Shown here: positions 6,766 to 7,777 of the stretch, piece after piece
How the letters are laid out: each line of letters begins with the position of its first letter
How positions within the stretch are numbered: the first letter of the stretch is position 1
Assembly (NCBI GenBank): GCA_934717555.1
Contig: CAKUYY010000067.1
Location: 1-7,777 of the forward strand
Reading direction: 5' to 3'
From: an uncultured Clostridium sp.
Lineage (GTDB): Bacteria; Bacillota; Clostridia; Oscillospirales; Acutalibacteraceae
DNA: 7,777 bases
Notes under the pieces: model-generated
Seen by the model: only the letters and a program-made list of their open reading frames with translations
Told to the model about the DNA's origin: nothing
Database searches by the model: none
Made by a program: the position numbers and the translations under genes

Positions 6766-7656
6766 ATGGATAAAATTATTCGTTGTATTACTTCAGATGG
6801 AAGCGTGATGGCTTCGGCAATCGATTCCACCGACATCGTATATACAGCACAAAAAATTCATCAGTTGACGCCGGTGGCAACCGCCGCGCTTGGAAGATTG
6901 TTGACAGCCTCTTCTTTGATGGGGAATATGCTGAAAAAAGAAGACGCGACATTGACGCTGAAGGTAGACGGAGGAGGTCCTATCGGCGTAGTGGTAGCGG
7001 TAGCGGACAGTCATGGTAACTGTAAGGGATATGTGGGCAACCCGCAGGTGCAGGCGGAGAATCATGCAAACGGAAAGCTGGGAGTATCCCGTGCGGTAGG
7101 AAGGGATGGACTGCTTTATGTGATGCGCGATTTTGGAGAAGGGGAACCCTATATTGGGCAGACCCCATTGGTATCCGGGGAAATAGCAGAGGATATTACC
7201 AGCTACTATGCTGTCAGCGAACAAATCCCCACAGTATGTGCACTGGGAGTTTTAACAGATAAAGAGGATGGACAGCTTTTATTGGCAGGGGGATTGCTAA
7301 TTCAGCTGTTGCCTGCGGCAGACGAAGCGGCGATTTCTCGTTTGGAGCAAAATATTGCCTCTTTAGAGCCGGTGACTACGATGCTGGCCAAGGGGATGCA
7401 GATGGAAGAAATCTGCCGGCGCGCTTTGGATGGTTTTGAGGTGGAAGTACTAGATGAACAGAAGGTTGCATATAGATGTAATTGTAGCCGCGAGCGTGTT
7501 GTGGATGCCATTCGGCTATTGGGTAAAGAAGAAATTCTATCCCTAGCGGATGAGGAAAAAGGCTATGCGGAAGCTACTTGCCAATTTTGTGATAAGGTAT
7601 TCCATATAAGTCAGGAAGAGCTCAATAAAATTGCTGAGGAGAAAGAAAAAAACTAA
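6766..7656 (+). CDS. hslO: Redox-regulated molecular chaperone Hsp33
   Basis: Cytoplasmic holdase activated by oxidation: four cysteines hold zinc when reduced, then form disulfides and unfold the C-terminal switch under oxidative or hypochlorous stress, exposing client-binding surface. The 296-residue product has the usual length. The N-terminal Hsp33 domain opens DKIIRCITSDGSVMASAIDST and contains the conserved GGGPIG and GYVGNP segments. The redox switch keeps the full motif: CNC at Cys238 and Cys240, and CQFC at Cys272 and Cys275. ATG 6766 is only 2 nt after the methyltransferase stop, with GAGG (6754-6757) 8 nt upstream. The C-terminus is Lys/Glu-rich. No convincing terminator separates it from the tRNA promoter that follows within 10 nt of the stop. 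Confidence 0.97.
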   Translation: MDKIIRCITSDGSVMASAIDSTDIVYTAQKIHQLTPVATAALGRLLTASSLMGNMLKKEDATLTLKVDGGGPIGVVVAVADSHGNCKGYVGNPQVQAENHANGKLGVSRAVGRDGLLYVMRDFGEGEPYIGQTPLVSGEIAEDITSYYAVSEQIPTVCALGVLTDKEDGQLLLAGGLLIQLLPAADEAAISRLEQNIASLEPVTTMLAKGMQMEEICRRALDGFEVEVLDEQKVAYRCNCSRERVVDAIRLLGKEEILSLADEEKGYAEATCQFCDKVFHISQEELNKIAEEKEKN

Positions 7657-7665
7657 AAAAAGGTA

Positions 7666-7694
7666 TTGACTTTTTTAACCAGATATAGTATTAT
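7666..7694 (+). promoter_or_regulatory. Strong sigma-A-type promoter for tRNA
   Basis: TTGACT (7666-7671, 5 of 6 matches) and TATTAT (7689-7694, 5 of 6) are separated by exactly 17 bp of AT-rich spacer. Transcription would begin near 7701, giving a leader of about 45 nt before the tRNA. The leader contains two nested complementary pairs: CGCT 7704-7707 with AGCG 7735-7738, and GCTC 7714-7717 with GAGC 7726-7729. It may therefore fold before processing by RNase P. Confidence 0.75.
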
Positions 7695-7746
7695 ATAACA
7701 CGTCGCTGAGAGAGCTCAAGGAAAAGAGCAGGAAAGCGAAAAGGAT

Positions 7747-7777
7747 GGGAGCATAGCTCAGCTGGGAGAGCACCTGC
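7747..7777 (+). tRNA. tRNA, 5' part only (anticodon outside window; Val or Ala-like)
   Basis: Acceptor arm GGGAGCA (7747-7753), U8-A9 equivalents TA, D-stem GCTC (7756-7759) with GAGC (7768-7771) around the AGCTGGGA loop, then position 26 A and the 5' anticodon stem CCTGC (7773-7777). The window stops immediately before the anticodon loop. The D arm and CCTGC stem resemble valine and alanine tRNAs of Bacillota, and GGGAGCA seems slightly more valine-like, but the isotype cannot be fixed here. A tRNA or rRNA cluster may continue to the right. Confidence 0.9.

Noticed and set aside
7655..7676. A-run and T-run after hslO as an intrinsic terminator
   Set aside because: The only possible stem is six or seven A-T pairs around GGTATTGAC. 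There is no GC core, and the T-run is the promoter spacer.
1..7777. CRISPR array, insertion sequence, toxin-antitoxin or defence genes
   Set aside because: There are no repeated spacer-like units, transposase-like frames or terminal repeats, and every real coding frame is assigned to a known or recognisable family.

Overview
The window is a compact, all plus-strand stretch of bacterial housekeeping genes. Moderate GC, strong AGGAGG-type ribosome sites, the order clpX-lon-engB, a YerC/TrpR-like regulator and a Bacillota-type Hsp33 all point to Bacillota, most likely an anaerobic member of Clostridia. The genus cannot be read from the sequence.

Positions 2-5533 hold the first transcription group. 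It consists of the 3' part of clpX (cut by the window edge), the Lon protease, the ribosome-assembly GTPase EngB/YsxC and diaminopimelate decarboxylase LysA. From lon to lysA the genes are nearly contiguous: engB starts 32 nt after lon stops, and lysA starts 5 nt after engB stops with its ribosome site inside engB. Between clpX and lon lies a 146-nt gap with an AT-rich hairpin. The group ends at a 21-bp hairpin (5563-5608).

Positions 5606-7656 hold a second tight group: a TrpR-family regulator (YerC), a class I SAM-dependent methyltransferase and the redox-activated chaperone Hsp33 (hslO). A promoter overlapping the preceding terminator probably drives it. The methyltransferase appears to start at a CTG that overlaps the yerC stop; no canonical start would keep its conserved N-terminus.

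Positions 7657-7777 hold a strong sigma-A-type promoter, a short leader and the first 31 nt of a tRNA, cut just before the anticodon loop.

By theme, ClpX and Lon are the protein quality-control ATPases, Hsp33 protects proteins under oxidative stress, EngB serves 50S assembly and LysA makes lysine. I see no mobile element, CRISPR array or dedicated defence system. The most notable oddity is the extreme 5' end. The residues just before the ClpX Walker A motif do not look like ClpX and resemble a Rad3/DinG-type helicase. This suggests a junction at the shared Walker A sequence, either an assembly chimera or a real rearrangement.
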